The notes under the pieces: model-generated | The model's database searches: none | What the model was told of the DNA's origin: nothing | The model's input: the letters and a program-made list of their open reading frames with translations, nothing else | From: Nitrosospira multiformis | GTDB lineage: Bacteria > Pseudomonadota > Gammaproteobacteria > Burkholderiales > Nitrosomonadaceae | Assembly (NCBI GenBank): GCA_017306155.1 | Contig: JAFKJB010000014.1 | Location: 1 to 64,000 of the forward strand | Length of the DNA: 64,000 bases | Direction: 5' to 3' | In this document: in pieces, positions 8,767 to 17,096 of the stretch | How positions within the stretch are numbered: position 1 is the first letter of the stretch | How the letters are laid out: the number at the start of each line of letters is the position of its first letter | Made by a program: the position numbers and the translations under genes

Positions 8767-10358
8767 GCGCCGGGTTCCATGAAAATATCTTGCAATTCCT
8801 GAGCAAGGCGCTTGCGATCGATCTTGCCATTGGGGTTGCGCGGCAAACTGCCCTCTCTGTACTCGATCCGGCTGGGCAGCATGAAGGCGGGAAGATGGGT
8901 CTTGCAGGCGGCCAGCAACGCATCGTCGTCAGGCTTCAAACCCGGCCTCGGGGTGGCAATCAGGATAATGGCATGGCCCAGCACAGGGTGAGGCACCCCC
9001 ACCGCGACAACTTCTCCCACCAGTTCCGTGCCGTAAACGACTTCTTCGACCTCTGTCGGGCTGACCCTATAACCGGATGTCTTGATCATTTCATCGCGAC
9101 GACCGATAAAATAAAGAAAGCCTGCTTCATCCATGCGAACCGTATCTCCCGACCATACTGCCAGTTCGGGGATAGTCAGGCCAGGCTCCCGACAAGGAGC
9201 AGGTTTGAATCGCTCGGCGGTTTTTTCCTTGTCATTCCAATACCCCATGGAAACGAGGGGTCCCCTGTGCACCAGTTCGCCCGGTTCACCCGCAGCGCAA
9301 GGTGATCCGTCCTCACGCACCACCAGCACCTCGGCATTGGGAATGGCCTTGCCGATGGAATCCGGACGGGTATCGATTTCTTCGGGTGGAAGAAAGGTGG
9401 AGCGAAAGGCTTCGGTAAGTCCGTACATGAGAAACACGGCGGCATTGGGCAACACATTGCGCAACAAATCGAGCGTCGCGCGCGGCATCGCGCCGCCGGA
9501 ATTGGTGATATAACGTAACGGAATATCTTTCGGCCAGCTTAATTGCGCCAGTTGAATCCACAGGGGCGGAACCGCCGCCAGGCCGGTAATTTTTTCTTCC
9601 TTCAGCGCATCGATGATATCGCGAGGGAGCAGATAGTTCATCAGAACGCCAGTCGCTCCGACGCGAAACGCGGTAGTAAGCTGACTCAGTCCGTAATCGA
9701 AACTGAGCGGCAACACAGACAGAATACGGTCGTCCGGACTGTTCTTCAGATATTGCGATACGCTTGCCGCGCCGGCTACGAGATTGCGATGGGAAAGAAC
9801 GACTCCTTTCGGCTTTCCCGTGCTTCCCGAGGTGTAGAGGATAGCAGCCATGTCAGCATCGGTGGTCCGATGTGGAATTGCACGCTCATCAGGTTTGCCG
9901 GCGGTGACAATGTCATTCCAGGATACGACAGTCAGACCGGCAACAGGCATAGCGCCCTCTGTCCGATCGGTTACGATCACCGCATGGAGATCGTGGCACT
10001 GAGGCAGCACTTCGACAAGCAACTTCAGCCGCTCGACCGAAGTCACGAGAATTCTTACGTTACAGTCCCGCAGGATGTAGGCTACCTGTTCCGGTTTCAG
10101 AAGCGGGTTGACGGGCACGAAGACGCCTCCCGCGGCCGCCGCACCAAACAGACCCGTCACTGCCTCTATGCGTTTTTCAAGATAGATGGCCACACGCTCG
10201 CCTCGATCCAACCCCAGCGCCAGCAGCCCCTCTCGCACCAGGCTGATTTCGCGCGCAAGATCAGCGTAGCTCAGCCTGTTTCGCTGGTAAACCAGCGCTT
10301 CCTTATCTGAAAAACGACTGGCAGATTCGAAAACGAGATCCTGGATAAGGTGCGTCAT
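8763..10358 (-). CDS. Acyl-CoA ligase (AMP-forming), exosortase-A system associated
   Basis: About 531 residues of the ANL adenylating superfamily. The phosphate loop YTSGSTGKPKG, the YGLTE motif, the hinge YFIGRRDEMIK and the C-terminal catalytic lysine in NPNGKIDR are all present, so it should adenylate a carboxylic acid. This family accompanies exosortase A loci (I recall TIGR03098). I start it at ATG 10358 (MTHLIQDL), which has CAGG about 9 nt upstream; an upstream TTG at 10367 is in frame. It follows prsR by about 54 nt and overlaps the decarboxylase by 4 nt. No separate acyl carrier protein gene lies next to it. Confidence 0.87.
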   Translation of the reverse strand: MTHLIQDLVFESASRFSDKEALVYQRNRLSYADLAREISLVREGLLALGLDRGERVAIYLEKRIEAVTGLFGAAAAGGVFVPVNPLLKPEQVAYILRDCNVRILVTSVERLKLLVEVLPQCHDLHAVIVTDRTEGAMPVAGLTVVSWNDIVTAGKPDERAIPHRTTDADMAAILYTSGSTGKPKGVVLSHRNLVAGAASVSQYLKNSPDDRILSVLPLSFDYGLSQLTTAFRVGATGVLMNYLLPRDIIDALKEEKITGLAAVPPLWIQLAQLSWPKDIPLRYITNSGGAMPRATLDLLRNVLPNAAVFLMYGLTEAFRSTFLPPEEIDTRPDSIGKAIPNAEVLVVREDGSPCAAGEPGELVHRGPLVSMGYWNDKEKTAERFKPAPCREPGLTIPELAVWSGDTVRMDEAGFLYFIGRRDEMIKTSGYRVSPTEVEEVVYGTELVGEVVAVGVPHPVLGHAIILIATPRPGLKPDDDALLAACKTHLPAFMLPSRIEYREGSLPRNPNGKIDRKRLAQELQDIFMEPGA

Positions 10359-10412
10359 TGGAAGCAAGCCTGCTGACTGTAATTTTGATGCTGAATGCGC
10401 GTCTGCATGGTA

Positions 10413-11762
10413 TTACTTCAAACCGTGACGATTCATCAGATCATAAATAGTGGGACGGCTGACGCCGAGTAATTCAGCCGCCTTCATCACGTTTCCATCT
10501 ACTCTCGCCAATGCTTTCATCAGCGCATTGCATTCTGCCCTATCCCGTATCTGGCGAAGATTGATGGGCTCAGCTGCGCTTGTACTGTACAGGCCGAGAT
10601 CATCGGCGCCGATTACCGAGCCCTCTGCCATGATGACTGCGCGCTTGATACAGTTCTCCATTTCACGTACGTTGCCCGGCCAAGAATGGCTTTCAATGGC
10701 GGCCAGCGCTTCCTGGCTGAAATTCAGAGAGGAACGTTTCTCCTGCATGCAAAACTTGTTCTTGAAATGATGGGCAAGCAGCGCGGCATCCCCCACCCGC
10801 TGCCGCAAGGGAGGAATGGTTATCACGATTTCACTCAAGCGGTAATACAAATCTTCGCGAAAGCGTCCATCCTCGATCAGTTTCTTGAGATTCTGATGCG
10901 TGGCGCATACCACGCGTACGTCCACGGGTATTTCCTTCCGGCCGCCTATTCGCTCGATCACCCTTTCCTGCAAAAAGCGAAGAAGCTTTGCCTGCAAAGA
11001 CATGGGCAGATCGCCCACTTCGTCAAGAAAAAAAGTGCCTTCGTGCGCGAGTTCGATTTTTCCGGGCGTCTGCTTGACGGCTCCCGTATAAGCACCCTTT
11101 TCATAGCCGAACAATTCACTTTCCAGCAACGACTCCGGGATGGCTGCGCAATTAATGGCCATGAAGCGCTTCTCCCGCCTGGCGCTCAATTGATGCAGCG
11201 CGCGCGCCAGAATTTCCTTGCCGGTGCCACTCTCGCCCAGCAGTATAACCGTAGCGTCCGAGGGTGCAACTTTTTCCACGTTGCGGCATACCTTGCTCAA
11301 AACGGGATCGCGGGTTATGAGGCCGCTGATGGGAGAGTTCGCCTGGGCTTGCAACAGCTTGCGATTTTCCTGCTGCAGAGTATAAAGATAGTATGCCCGT
11401 TCTATCACCAGACTCAGGATATTGGGATCAAAAGGCTTCTGATGAAAGTCATAAGCCCCCGCAGCGACAGCCTTGAGAGCATTTCCATGGTCCTGATTCC
11501 CGGTGAGGACAATTACCTTTGTATCCGGCACCAGTTCAAGTATCTGTTCCAACGTAGCCAGGCCTTCCGAAGCGCCATCCGGATCGGGAGGAAGCCCCAG
11601 GTCCATGGTAACAACGGCGGGTTCATGCCGTCTGACCAGAGCAAGCGCGCTTTCGCGGTCGCCTGCCACCAATACTTCATAAGCATCGAAGCTCCAACGC
11701 AATTGACGTTGCAATCCGGGGTCATCCTCGATTACCAACAAACTCTTCTTATCCTGACTCAT
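10413..11762 (-). CDS. prsR: PEP-CTERM box response regulator, sigma-54 dependent activator PrsR
   Basis: A 449-residue NtrC-type regulator. The receiver domain has Asp54 as phospho-acceptor (VTMDLGLPP) and Lys109. The AAA+ domain has Walker A GESGTGKE (176-183), the sigma-54 contact loop GAYTGA (223-228, a GAFTGA variant) and a Walker B ending FLDE. The C-terminal Fis-type helix-turn-helix is at about 425-449 (AAELLGVSRPTIYDLM). It pairs with the PrsK kinase gene 45 nt upstream. PrsR-type regulators control PEP-CTERM protein genes through sigma-54 promoters; no such target gene is in this window. Confidence 0.92.
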   Translation of the reverse strand: MSQDKKSLLVIEDDPGLQRQLRWSFDAYEVLVAGDRESALALVRRHEPAVVTMDLGLPPDPDGASEGLATLEQILELVPDTKVIVLTGNQDHGNALKAVAAGAYDFHQKPFDPNILSLVIERAYYLYTLQQENRKLLQAQANSPISGLITRDPVLSKVCRNVEKVAPSDATVILLGESGTGKEILARALHQLSARREKRFMAINCAAIPESLLESELFGYEKGAYTGAVKQTPGKIELAHEGTFFLDEVGDLPMSLQAKLLRFLQERVIERIGGRKEIPVDVRVVCATHQNLKKLIEDGRFREDLYYRLSEIVITIPPLRQRVGDAALLAHHFKNKFCMQEKRSSLNFSQEALAAIESHSWPGNVREMENCIKRAVIMAEGSVIGADDLGLYSTSAAEPINLRQIRDRAECNALMKALARVDGNVMKAAELLGVSRPTIYDLMNRHGLK

Positions 11763-11807
11763 CCAGTCCTCTTATTACCGGTATTACGGTCCTTCGAATT
11801 CATTAAA

Positions 11808-13889
11808 TCAGCCGGCCTTCTGAATACCCGCAGTCCGCCCTTCATAAAGGGGCAAAATAATCCGGAAAATCGTACCATCCGAGGCGCTGCTGCTGACTTC
11901 CACTTCTCCACCCAATTCGGAAACGTACTCCCTGCTTTCAAAAACACCTATTCCCATACCTGCCGACTTGGTAGATTCGAAAGGTTTGAACAACTTTTCG
12001 CGAATGAATTTCTCGCTCATGCCATGTCCTGTGTCTTTTATTTCTACTACGGCAAAATCATTCTTTCGCATTAGCCGAACCCATACTTGTCCATTGCGCG
12101 CGGTGGCTTCAATTGCATTTTGAATGAGATGTCCAACTACGCGCTCCAGCCGGGCAGCGTTTGCATATACGGAAAGATCAGTATCCAGTATCTCAAGAAC
12201 AGGTTTGAGCTCAGTAACAGACTTGCTTTTCACCGCCTCCTGCAGCAACTCGGCAATAACGAGGGGAGCTGCCTTCTCCGACGAATCGCCACTGCTCAAT
12301 TTTTCCAGGAGGCGCCTCATCTTTTGTACCGAGAGATATACGGTTTCTATCATGTCCTGCTGAAATTCGGGATTTTTCCTGTGCTTCTCGGCATTCGAGA
12401 GCAAGAGGGACAACTGGGAAACGAGGTTCTTCAGATCATGCACGACAAAAGTCGACATCCGGTTGAAAGACTCGAACTGGCGCGCAACCATCAGGGCATT
12501 CGCGGCCTCGTGCTGCGCCAGATAGCTTGCTGCCTGTTTCCCGGCGACCTTGAGTAGGTCGCTTACCTCCCAGTTCAACTTGACCTTGCTCCGCGGCTGA
12601 ACCAGCACTACGAAGCCGAATAATTTTCGATGCTGAATCAGGGGCACGACCAGCCATGCCCTGGAAATTGCGTGCAACCATTGGGGCAGAGGAATTGCGT
12701 ACTTCTCGGGACCTGCCGCGTATTCTTCCAGATCGATTACCCACTCCCTGTTTTCCAGAAATTGGCAGAAAGGACTGCTTGATGGCTCCGCCCCGCCTAC
12801 CGGCGGTATATTCAAGTGCGTGACAGGTTCAAAGATTTCCGATTCCTTTCGAATCCACAAGCTTCCGCCCGGGCTTTCCACCAGTTGCGCCAGAGCCTGA
12901 ATCACGCGCTCCTCCAGCCCATGCTCGCCTTCGGCGAGAGTGCGGGTAAAATGCAGCCATTCTTCCCGATAGTCATAGTTGTAACTGAAAAAATGCTTAC
13001 TGATGAAGACCCTGAGCCAGGAGCGTAGCGTTCCGGAAAATAGCACCGCCAGAAGAAGAACGATTGCGCCAAACAGGAAACTGACCTGCATGACGGTACC
13101 CCAGCTTCCTCCGAAAAATCGAAGGTAGTAACCGGTGGCAGCCATTGCCAGCAAATAAGCGGCGGTACCGAACAATGCAGCCGAGTAGAAAAGAATTCGG
13201 CGCGATACGGCAATCCCCAGCGACCAGCCGGGATTGCGCGCAGCAGAAACCGCGATAAACGGAACGACCAGGGCGTTGATTATTCCACGTGCCGCCCATA
13301 TCTCGGGATTGATCTGCTTGAGAAGCAAAGCATCGCTGTAGAGATAAAAATCGTAAGCAAAGATACCCCCGATGCCGAGACACGCAAACTTTATGCCCCA
13401 TCGCTGTCGTAGAGGAGTGTTACGATAAACCTGCTCGACGAGGATCATGCCCAGTATGGCCATGGCAAGACTTCCGACAATATTGCTCGCAAAGCCAGTC
13501 GTTGCGTGGAACGCAAAGTCATCCTTCCCGTGGGAATACGCCACCACAAAAAGACAACCGGCATATAGCAACGCAATGGCCGTGAGAGCCGGGGAAGTTC
13601 TCGTGCCGGAGGAGTTTTTTTCCTGCTGGTGGAGTCCCAGCAGCACGATCAGAAAGCCTGTCCATCCAGCATTTCTGAGAATCTCCAGCATATCCGATGA
13701 AAAGGAAAGAGGAGTATTCTGGTTTGCCTGATAAGCAAAGAAAACGGACCATAGTACCGAAAGCAGGCATGCGACAAGGAGCATCATGCCATGCAGCCGT
13801 CCTCGCCAGCTTGTAAGCAGGAGCGCAGCCAGGACCAGATACGCCATTCCAGCCATTGCATAGCTGGCGGTGGCTACCGTCGTCAACAT
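11808..13889 (-). CDS. prsK: PEP-CTERM system membrane histidine kinase PrsK
   Basis: This 693-residue kinase starts with eight to nine membrane helices (residues 5-290). A GAF-like region follows at about 320-460. The dimerisation/phospho-acceptor region is next, with His484 in FVVHDLKN. The HATPase domain ends with the N, G1 and G2 boxes (LIQNAIEA, DTGHGMS, GMGIGVFES). This is the architecture of the PrsK kinases found with PrsR in exosortase A genomes. The signal sensed by the membrane domain is unknown. It lies between the sugar transferase (22 nt upstream) and prsR on the same strand, so the three are probably one transcript. Confidence 0.92.
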   Translation of the reverse strand: MLTTVATASYAMAGMAYLVLAALLLTSWRGRLHGMMLLVACLLSVLWSVFFAYQANQNTPLSFSSDMLEILRNAGWTGFLIVLLGLHQQEKNSSGTRTSPALTAIALLYAGCLFVVAYSHGKDDFAFHATTGFASNIVGSLAMAILGMILVEQVYRNTPLRQRWGIKFACLGIGGIFAYDFYLYSDALLLKQINPEIWAARGIINALVVPFIAVSAARNPGWSLGIAVSRRILFYSAALFGTAAYLLAMAATGYYLRFFGGSWGTVMQVSFLFGAIVLLLAVLFSGTLRSWLRVFISKHFFSYNYDYREEWLHFTRTLAEGEHGLEERVIQALAQLVESPGGSLWIRKESEIFEPVTHLNIPPVGGAEPSSSPFCQFLENREWVIDLEEYAAGPEKYAIPLPQWLHAISRAWLVVPLIQHRKLFGFVVLVQPRSKVKLNWEVSDLLKVAGKQAASYLAQHEAANALMVARQFESFNRMSTFVVHDLKNLVSQLSLLLSNAEKHRKNPEFQQDMIETVYLSVQKMRRLLEKLSSGDSSEKAAPLVIAELLQEAVKSKSVTELKPVLEILDTDLSVYANAARLERVVGHLIQNAIEATARNGQVWVRLMRKNDFAVVEIKDTGHGMSEKFIREKLFKPFESTKSAGMGIGVFESREYVSELGGEVEVSSSASDGTIFRIILPLYEGRTAGIQKAG

Positions 13890-13911
13890 CGCGGGCTATA
13901 GTTCCTCGAAA

Positions 13912-15303
13912 TCATCTTCCACCCTTGCCTAGCAGGACAACCTCGATGGTTTCTATCAGGATAATGACATCAAGGAACAAACTGTGGTTCTTCACATAAT
14001 AGAGATCGTACTGAAGCTTTTCGATCGCGTCTTCTACTGAGGCTCCATATCGATAGCGAACTTGCGCCCATCCCGTTATTCCCGGTTTTACGCTGTGCCT
14101 GACGTTGTAATAGGGAACTTCCGCGATCAACTGGTTCACGAAATAAGGTCTCTCCGGCCGTGGTCCGACGAAGCTCATATCCCCGTTAAGCACGTTGAAT
14201 ATCTGGGGAAGCTCGTCGATCCTCAGTTTGCGGATAATTCTACCGACACGTGTCACTCGTGGATCATTTGTCAGCGCCCACTGCGGCTCCCCCCCCTTCT
14301 CGGCATCATTCCGCATGCTGCGAAATTTGGCGACCATAAAGGTCTTGCCGCCCTTTCCCACCCTTTCCTGGCGGTAAAAAACCGGCCTGCCATCCTCCAG
14401 AAGAATACAGAGGGCCGTGACGATCATGATGGGTAATGTAATAATCAACAGTATGCTGCTCGCAACCACATCGAAAACACGCTTGATAGCGGTTCGGAGG
14501 GGGCTCTGATCGAATCCTCCACCAAAAATCAGCCAGCTCGGGTAAAGGGAATTGACGCGAATCTTGCCTTGTTCACGCTCGAAAAAAGCGGCTGAATCGG
14601 TAACCTTGACACCGTTCAGCTTGCATTCCAGCAAATCCTGTATCGGAAAGCATCCTCCTCTGCGTTCCTGGATCGCGATGATGATCTCCCTCACCTTGAG
14701 GCGGTTCACAAGAGACATCAGGGAATCCACTCTGGGCAATACCGAAGAGGCCGGGACCTGCAGCTCTTCATCGGGCAGGGGAACGAAGCCGACGATCTTC
14801 AGGCCCCGGTGCCTGGAATCATCTTTCGACCGATCGACGAACTCCCGGGCCCTTCCGCCTATTCCCAGCACAATGGCCTGGGATTCGAGAAGCCGCAGGC
14901 TCGACCATTTAAGAAAAGCCGCGCGCACCAGGAGAATACCGGAAAAAGCAAGGAGCATTACCAGTCCCAATATACCTCGCCCGAGATAGAGATCGGGTAC
15001 CAGATAGAATATCAGGGTCATGATCCCGAATCCGGCCATTAAGGATGGCATCAGGCGAAACAGAGTATCCTTCATATCCAGCCGCGAATCGAGTTGGTAC
15101 AGTCCCACCGCGGCCATGCACAGGATCATGACAAGAGCAAAGATGGCAGCTTCCGGAAGCAGGAAGGAGAAGGAAAATGGTTCAGCGTAGCTAAAAAAAC
15201 GAAGACCTGTTCCAAGATACACTGAGAGCATCAGTGCGAATACTTCCGCACCGATGAGCAGGACTACCGTTCTTGATATGTAATGATTAGAAATACGAAA
15301 CAA
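13912..15303 (-). CDS. Undecaprenyl-phosphate sugar phosphotransferase, PEP-CTERM associated
   Basis: A 463-residue polyisoprenyl-phosphate hexose-1-phosphate transferase. It has four N-terminal membrane helices, a CoA-binding-like central domain (VLGIGGRAREF), a fifth hydrophobic segment, and the catalytic bacterial sugar transferase domain with KFRSM, KLRIDELPQ, FVGPRPERP and PGITGWAQV. It would load the first sugar onto the lipid carrier for exopolysaccharide synthesis. It resembles the family I recall as TIGR03013, tied to exosortase A systems. The start is TTG at 15303 with GAGGAG 5-10 nt upstream. It is the first gene of the block. Confidence 0.9.
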   Translation of the reverse strand: MFRISNHYISRTVVLLIGAEVFALMLSVYLGTGLRFFSYAEPFSFSFLLPEAAIFALVMILCMAAVGLYQLDSRLDMKDTLFRLMPSLMAGFGIMTLIFYLVPDLYLGRGILGLVMLLAFSGILLVRAAFLKWSSLRLLESQAIVLGIGGRAREFVDRSKDDSRHRGLKIVGFVPLPDEELQVPASSVLPRVDSLMSLVNRLKVREIIIAIQERRGGCFPIQDLLECKLNGVKVTDSAAFFEREQGKIRVNSLYPSWLIFGGGFDQSPLRTAIKRVFDVVASSILLIITLPIMIVTALCILLEDGRPVFYRQERVGKGGKTFMVAKFRSMRNDAEKGGEPQWALTNDPRVTRVGRIIRKLRIDELPQIFNVLNGDMSFVGPRPERPYFVNQLIAEVPYYNVRHSVKPGITGWAQVRYRYGASVEDAIEKLQYDLYYVKNHSLFLDVIILIETIEVVLLGKGGR

Positions 15304-15840
15304 TTTTTACTCCTCATCCTGTGCCGCAATGAGCAACAATGAGCAAGACAGCTCGCGCAGCTTCTTTCGGCCGTCTCTCTCCTTTTGTCGAACCAAAGAT
15401 CTGGCAGGAAGACTCAGGCCCGACACATGTGAAAAATTGTCTGCCGGCTTAAACGCACTGCTTAAAGTACTGCTGGGGCGCCCATTCAATCCTTCGGCAA
15501 TTCTCCGATGCCAGTAGCGGCGCAGGTCGCCATTCCTGCGCCCATAAGTATCTAACTTCCTGGATTACAGGAGACATTCCTCGAAGGAGATCCGTTTTCC
15601 GAACTGGATACGCTACATCATATCAATTTCTACAGCAGGGACAATTGGACTTTGGTACATCGACGGCTGGAAAGGGCATCGTTTGGGGCGTTGCGGTCAT
15701 TCCGCATCAAACACTGCGAAAACATGGAAAGGAGAAGTGGAACAGAAACCGGCAGGAACCGGGGGTGGAAAGGATATCGGAGTTGAAGTATTGGACGGAC
15801 TATTGGCTGTTGAGCGTAATCTGGCTGCGGAGTGAAACAC
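15304..15840. other. 537-nt region without a convincing gene, upstream of the sugar transferase
   Basis: No frame of credible length and ribosome binding site is present. The promoter of the sugar transferase-prsK-prsR block should lie here. I looked for a sigma-54 promoter on the minus strand and found only a mis-spaced GCAA/TGCCA pair near 15496-15513, so I do not annotate one. The response-regulator gene at 15841 reads toward this region from the right, so its terminator should also be here; no strong hairpin was seen. Confidence 0.45.
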
Positions 15841-16506
15841 TCAATGGCTCATTTTCGAGGAGTCCCCGGGATAGATGGATCCTTTGACAATCAAAGCCAG
15901 CTTGAGGCGGTCGGCAATATCCAGCTTGCGAAAGACTTCCGTCAGGTGAGCTTTTACCGTCCGCTCCGTAATATCGAGCCGGCGGGCAATCTGCTTGTTC
16001 GTTTCCCCATTTCCCACAAGCGTTGCAATTTCATATTCACGTTGAGTCAAATTGGCAAGCAGCTCCCCAACCGCCTGTTTGATTTTGGTCTTTTCCTGCG
16101 TGATGGTAACGAGCTCATTGAGCAGATGCCAGCTGAGCGTTCTTCGAATCCAGAGTTCGCCGCGCTGTACCGCTGTCACCACACTTTGTAGTTGCTCTCC
16201 GCCGATATCGCGCCGGCAGACCCCTCTGACACCGGTTCTGAACAATGCCCACTCGGCCTCATCCGGAAGGGGGTGGCTCAAGACTATCACCTTAGCCTCC
16301 GGGTGCAATTTTATAAGCGCCGAAATTCCACCTGGAGCGTTCAATTGCGGCAAGTCATAATCCAGCAGCAGGACTGAAGGCTTTAAACGAGCCAGTTCGA
16401 TCTTGAGAGATTCAAGATTGGTCGAGCAGAATATCGGGGACAGGGTGCGCACCCCCTGCTCCCAATGACATAGATCGTCCTGAGAAGCGCTAGCCAGCAG
16501 GATCAA
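15841..16506 (-). CDS. LuxR-family response regulator with atypical receiver
   Basis: A 221-residue protein: receiver domain (about 1-120), linker, and LuxR/NarL helix-turn-helix (about 148-210: LTQREYEIATLV, ETNKQIARRL, ERTVKAHL). The likely phospho-acceptor Asp49 is kept (LLLDYDLP). The N-terminal acidic pair is missing (LLASASQ instead of VVDD), and the conserved Lys after beta-5 is Arg (GVRGVCRRD). It may therefore not work by ordinary phosphorylation. The start is TTG at 16506 with a GGGAGA site. It lies 27 nt after a related receiver-only gene. No cognate kinase is adjacent. Confidence 0.82.
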   Translation of the reverse strand: MILLASASQDDLCHWEQGVRTLSPIFCSTNLESLKIELARLKPSVLLLDYDLPQLNAPGGISALIKLHPEAKVIVLSHPLPDEAEWALFRTGVRGVCRRDIGGEQLQSVVTAVQRGELWIRRTLSWHLLNELVTITQEKTKIKQAVGELLANLTQREYEIATLVGNGETNKQIARRLDITERTVKAHLTEVFRKLDIADRLKLALIVKGSIYPGDSSKMSH

Positions 16507-16533
16507 GAAATTCTCCCGGAAAAAAGCAAGTCA

Positions 16534-17019
16534 TCAGTGCAGCACTCTATCCATTATCTTGCCCAGCATTCGCCGTGTCACCCAGATCTCGCCACGATCC
16601 ACGACACGAGCAGCCTTCAAAAAATAAAAAGGATCAGCCTCATGACTCAGAAAGCCGCGTGCCCCGTTCGCCAGAGCCTCGATGACCTGCTCCTCCTGAA
16701 CCGATTTATCGGTCAGCAGTAATACGAGCGTTTCAGGACATGTCCGGTGTAAAGCTTCCAGCAGCGCACACTCCCTTTCAATGGATAAATCGAGATTGAC
16801 AAAAAGAATACGCGGCTTGAGCTGGGTAATCCTGGCCACTACATCTTCAGTTGATACAGGGTTTTTATGAGATTCAGGCTCATGGTCCGCAGGAATATCG
16901 TCCCCGTCGGACATCACATCTGTCAACACCTCGATACCCGACCCTCCCTGCAAAGACTGTTCCAGTTTCGCGCGCCTGCCGGCGTCGGTGTCCGCTATTG
17001 CCACGGTAACGGTTTGCAT
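16534..17019 (-). CDS. Pseudo-receiver protein without output domain
   Basis: A 161-residue protein resembling the receiver half of the next gene but lacking the DNA-binding half. It ends just after the GEIWVTRRML segment, where its neighbour has GELWIRRTL and then continues into linker and helix-turn-helix. Aligned to the neighbour, the phospho-acceptor Asp is replaced by Asn (ILFVNLDLS against LLLDYDLP), and the conserved Lys is His (GFLSHEAD). An acidic insert of about 25 residues sits at 35-60. AAGGAG precedes its ATG. It could be a non-phosphorylated partner of the neighbouring regulator, or a decayed duplicate. Confidence 0.68.
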   Translation of the reverse strand: MQTVTVAIADTDAGRRAKLEQSLQGGSGIEVLTDVMSDGDDIPADHEPESHKNPVSTEDVVARITQLKPRILFVNLDLSIERECALLEALHRTCPETLVLLLTDKSVQEEQVIEALANGARGFLSHEADPFYFLKAARVVDRGEIWVTRRMLGKIMDRVLH

Positions 17020-17096
17020 TGTTTCTCCTTCCAGTTACTTCTCAACTATCCAGAAATCAGCCGATATAGCAGTATGAGCAGTTTTCAGTCACGCCT

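Noticed and set aside
15496..15513. GCAA/TGCCA pair resembling a minus-strand sigma-54 promoter
   Set aside because: The distance between the GG and GC elements is two bases too long; sigma-54 promoters do not tolerate that.
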